Position numbers and translations under genes: made by a program. The notes under the pieces are model-generated. The model was given only the letters and a program-made list of their open reading frames with translations, had not been told where the DNA came from and did not search any database. From the NCBI GenBank assembly GCA_018364485.1, contig JAGZLX010000070.1, positions 1 to 7,938 of the forward strand: a stretch of 7,938 nucleotides of DNA, read 5' to 3'. This document shows, piece by piece, positions 6,862-7,938 of the stretch (position 1 is the first letter of the stretch; every line of letters begins with the position of its first letter). Source of the stretch: Granulicatella adiacens (GTDB lineage Bacteria; Bacillota; Bacilli; Lactobacillales; Aerococcaceae).

Positions 6862-6879
6862 ATGAAAATGCATTTTCAT
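6862..6879. repeat. Perfect 18-bp palindrome in the nrdH control region
   Basis: ATGAAAATGCATTTTCAT is identical to its own reverse complement. It lies between the two NrdR-like boxes, about 2 bp from the midpoint of the pair. No T run follows, so it is not a terminator. It resembles dyads bound by Fur-family metal regulators but has an even centre, unlike the 7-1-7 arrangement; the identity of any binding protein is unknown. Confidence 0.6.
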
Positions 6880-6881
6880 AA

Positions 6882-6897
6882 GAACTATATATTGTAT
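6882..6897 (+). promoter_or_regulatory. NrdR-box-like operator 2, overlapping the nrdH -35
   Basis: CTATATATTGTAT (6885-6897) repeats the core of box 1. Its reverse complement ATACAATATATAGTTC matches 13 of 16 NrdR consensus positions. The distance between boxes is 42 bp, four helical turns, so both face the same side of the DNA, as is usual for NrdR pairs. It covers the predicted -35 element, consistent with repression. Confidence 0.72.
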
Positions 6898-6920
6898 TTT
6901 GATTCAAAATGATGTATGAT
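6892..6920 (+). promoter_or_regulatory. Predicted nrdH promoter
   Basis: TATGAT (6915-6920) is a good -10 element. TTGTAT (6892-6897) stands 17 nt upstream as a weak -35, matching only the TTG. Transcription would start near 6927 and give a leader of about 30 nt. The -35 lies within NrdR-like box 2. Confidence 0.6.
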
Positions 6921-6957
6921 ATCTTCTGTCAGAAAAAATAAAAAGGGGAGAAGTAAT

Positions 6958-7194
6958 ATGTCAAATCGCAATATTATTCTTTATTCAAAACCAAATTGCA
7001 TGCAATGCAATTTTACAAAACAATTTTTCGAAAATAACAACGTGGAATTCACAGTAAAAGATGTTTTCGAGTCAGAAGAAGCTTTAGCAGAAGTGAAGGA
7101 ATTAGGCTTCCAATCATTACCTGTTATCGTAGCTGATGGCGTAGAACCATTCTTCGGATTCCGTCCTGATCTTTTAGAAAAATTAGTGGGATAA
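6958..7194 (+). CDS. nrdH: Glutaredoxin-like protein NrdH
   Basis: NrdH is the small redoxin that passes electrons from thioredoxin reductase to class Ib ribonucleotide reductase (NrdEF). The 78-residue product is a thioredoxin fold with the redox site CMQC (14-17), matching the NrdH form CxQC rather than glutaredoxin CPYC. It also has the cis-proline loop SLPV (53-56) and the family signature GFRPD (67-71). The start is ATG 6958, with GGGGAG (6945-6950) 7 nt upstream; an in-frame ATG at 6916 lies in the -10 element and before the ribosome binding site. It is transcribed alone, between its own promoter and a terminator, with no nrdI, nrdE or nrdF nearby. The two NrdR-like boxes upstream support control together with ribonucleotide reductase genes elsewhere. 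Confidence 0.95.
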   Translation: MSNRNIILYSKPNCMQCNFTKQFFENNNVEFTVKDVFESEEALAEVKELGFQSLPVIVADGVEPFFGFRPDLLEKLVG

Positions 7195-7215
7195 TTTTAA
7201 CTATAAAAGAAATGT

Positions 7216-7251
7216 ACACTTTTAGTAGGAAACTGCTAAAAGTGTTTTTTT
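7216..7251 (+). terminator. Intrinsic terminator of nrdH
   Basis: ACACTTTTAGTAG (7216-7228) pairs with CTGCTAAAAGTGT (7233-7245) as 13 bp with one G-T wobble, closed by a GAAA tetraloop, and is followed by seven T (7245-7251). It lies 21 nt after the nrdH stop and is among the strongest terminators in the window. Confidence 0.93.
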
Positions 7252-7261
7252 ATTTCAATTT

Positions 7262-7275
7262 TTAAAGCGCTTTTT
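7262..7275. promoter_or_regulatory. Weak cre-like palindrome upstream of rexB
   Basis: TTAAAGCGCTTTTT contains the palindrome AAAGCGCTTT, the core of the catabolite-responsive element TGAAAGCGCTTTCA (11 of 14 positions match). It falls in the -35 region of the rexB promoter, where CcpA binding would repress. The outer bases G and CA are not conserved, and control of recombination genes by CcpA is not something I know of, so this may be chance. Confidence 0.25.
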
Positions 7276-7285
7276 CCGGATTTCA

Positions 7286-7294
7286 TGATATACT
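7286..7294 (+). promoter_or_regulatory. Extended -10 promoter of rexB
   Basis: TGATATACT combines the extended -10 TG (7286-7287) with TATACT (7289-7294), five of six matches. No good -35 lies 16-18 nt upstream, which extended -10 promoters tolerate. Transcription would begin near 7301, about 23 nt before the start codon and just ahead of AAGGAGG (7309-7315). Confidence 0.6.
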
Positions 7295-7323
7295 AGAGAA
7301 GACTTAAAAAGGAGGACGCATCA

Positions 7324-7938
7324 ATGGGATTTAATGCTGTTATTTCAAAGAAATCCGTTAATAAATCAAAGAAGATTGCCGAACTTTTTGCGCAGTGGCT
7401 TAAACAATATGAAGCACATCAGGTTTACTATATCGTGCCTGATCACATTAAGTTTACTGCCGAAATGGAGATGATTCGACAAGTCGGAGAGTTATTAACG
7501 GATTCCACGTCTCGTAGCTATGCTTCAACAAGACTACAAGTATACAGTTTCAAACGTTTATTATGGTATTTACTCAGAAACGAAGCCATTACTGAGAAAA
7601 CATCTATTTCAAAAGTCGGAATTACAATGCTTTTGAAATCAATTTTAGAGGAACATTCAGAGGAGCTTGTACTCTTTAAAAATGAAGCTCGCCATAAAGG
7701 TTTTCTTGAACAATTAAGCAAGGTAATGAATGAATTTCAATCTGGAGGAATTGAAGTTGAGGATTTCTCTAGCTTTTTTGAAGCGGCCACTCCTTCAGAA
7801 AACGAGCAACGATTAAAAGAATTTGGGATTATTTATCGTTACTATACAGAGGTACTAAAAGAAGATTTCGTTCATCAAGAAGAAAGCTATGCGCAATTAT
7901 GCAGCGTAATTGCTACTAAGGATTTGTCCAATACCTTT
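7324..7938 (+). CDS. rexB: ATP-dependent helicase/nuclease subunit RexB (AddB type), 3'-truncated by the window edge
   Basis: RexB pairs with RexA (AddA) to process double-strand DNA ends for recombination, the Gram-positive counterpart of RecBCD. Only the first 205 codons are inside the window, and the frame has no stop. Family-like stretches are YYIVPDHIKFTAEMEMI (about 35-51), LQVYSFKRLLWYLL (71-84), GITMLLKSILEE (99-110) and the acidic/helical segment after it, corresponding to the inactive helicase-like N-terminal domain. The Walker A motif found near the start of Bacillus AddB is absent (residues 3-17 have only K/S-rich sequence), which matches the RexB form of streptococci and relatives. 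The C-terminal nuclease and iron-sulfur cysteines would lie outside the window. AGGAGG (7310-7315) is 8 nt before the ATG. rexA would be expected next. Confidence 0.85.
   Translation, partial: MGFNAVISKKSVNKSKKIAELFAQWLKQYEAHQVYYIVPDHIKFTAEMEMIRQVGELLTDSTSRSYASTRLQVYSFKRLLWYLLRNEAITEKTSISKVGITMLLKSILEEHSEELVLFKNEARHKGFLEQLSKVMNEFQSGGIEVEDFSSFFEAATPSENEQRLKEFGIIYRYYTEVLKEDFVHQEESYAQLCSVIATKDLSNTF

Noticed and set aside
6862..6879. Palindrome as terminator of the nuclease gene
   Set aside because: It is followed by ATAAGAAC, not by a T run; no clear terminator is seen after the nuclease gene.
6916..6957. N-terminal extension of NrdH from ATG 6916
   Set aside because: It lies within the predicted -10 and upstream of GGGGAG; the NrdH fold begins right after Met 6958.
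1..7938. Mobile elements, CRISPR arrays, tRNA or rRNA genes
   Set aside because: No transposase or integrase reading frame, no regularly spaced repeats, and no tRNA-like cloverleaf or rRNA sequence was noticed on either strand.

Overview
The window reads as chromosome of a low-GC Gram-positive bacterium of the order Lactobacillales. The reasons are strong AGGAGG-type ribosome binding sites before almost every gene, A/T-rich spacers with U-tailed hairpin terminators, the order rpsB-tsf-pyrH-frr, an NrdH redoxin with a CMQC site, and a rexB-type (not Bacillus-type) AddB. A Carnobacteriaceae/Granulicatella-like host is my guess; the genus cannot be fixed from what I see. All ten genes are on the + strand and no gene is visibly broken.

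Left part (1-2850): three membrane-protein genes of unknown function in a tight row. The first is cut by the window edge. The first two are clearly related to each other (membrane helices followed by a soluble domain of about 250-260 residues). The third is a small five-helix protein that resembles only the membrane half of the second. A long A/T hairpin terminator ends the cluster. This is the least explained part of the window.

Middle part (2846-6170): a well-formed sigma-A promoter overlapping the tail of that terminator, a 121-nt untranslated leader with a duplicated ribosome binding site, and then rpsB (ribosomal protein S2), tsf (EF-Ts), pyrH (UMP kinase) and frr (ribosome recycling factor). 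Intrinsic terminators lie between rpsB and tsf, between tsf and pyrH, and after frr. The sites for pyrH and for the gene after frr start within about 10 nt of the terminators, which leaves no room for new promoters and implies graded read-through.

Right part (6176-7938): a membrane-anchored staphylococcal-type thermonuclease with intact catalytic residues, followed by a 125-nt regulatory spacer and the single gene nrdH. That spacer holds two NrdR-box-like sites exactly 42 bp apart, a perfect 18-bp palindrome between them, and a promoter whose -35 lies in the second box. After the nrdH terminator, an extended -10 promoter with a cre-like palindrome upstream leads into rexB, the AddB-type subunit of the double-strand-break repair helicase/nuclease, which runs off the right edge after 205 codons.

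Most of the window is core translation, nucleotide and repair biology. The points deserving attention are the three-gene membrane family, the architecture of the nrdH control region, and the chain of terminators inside the translation-factor operon.
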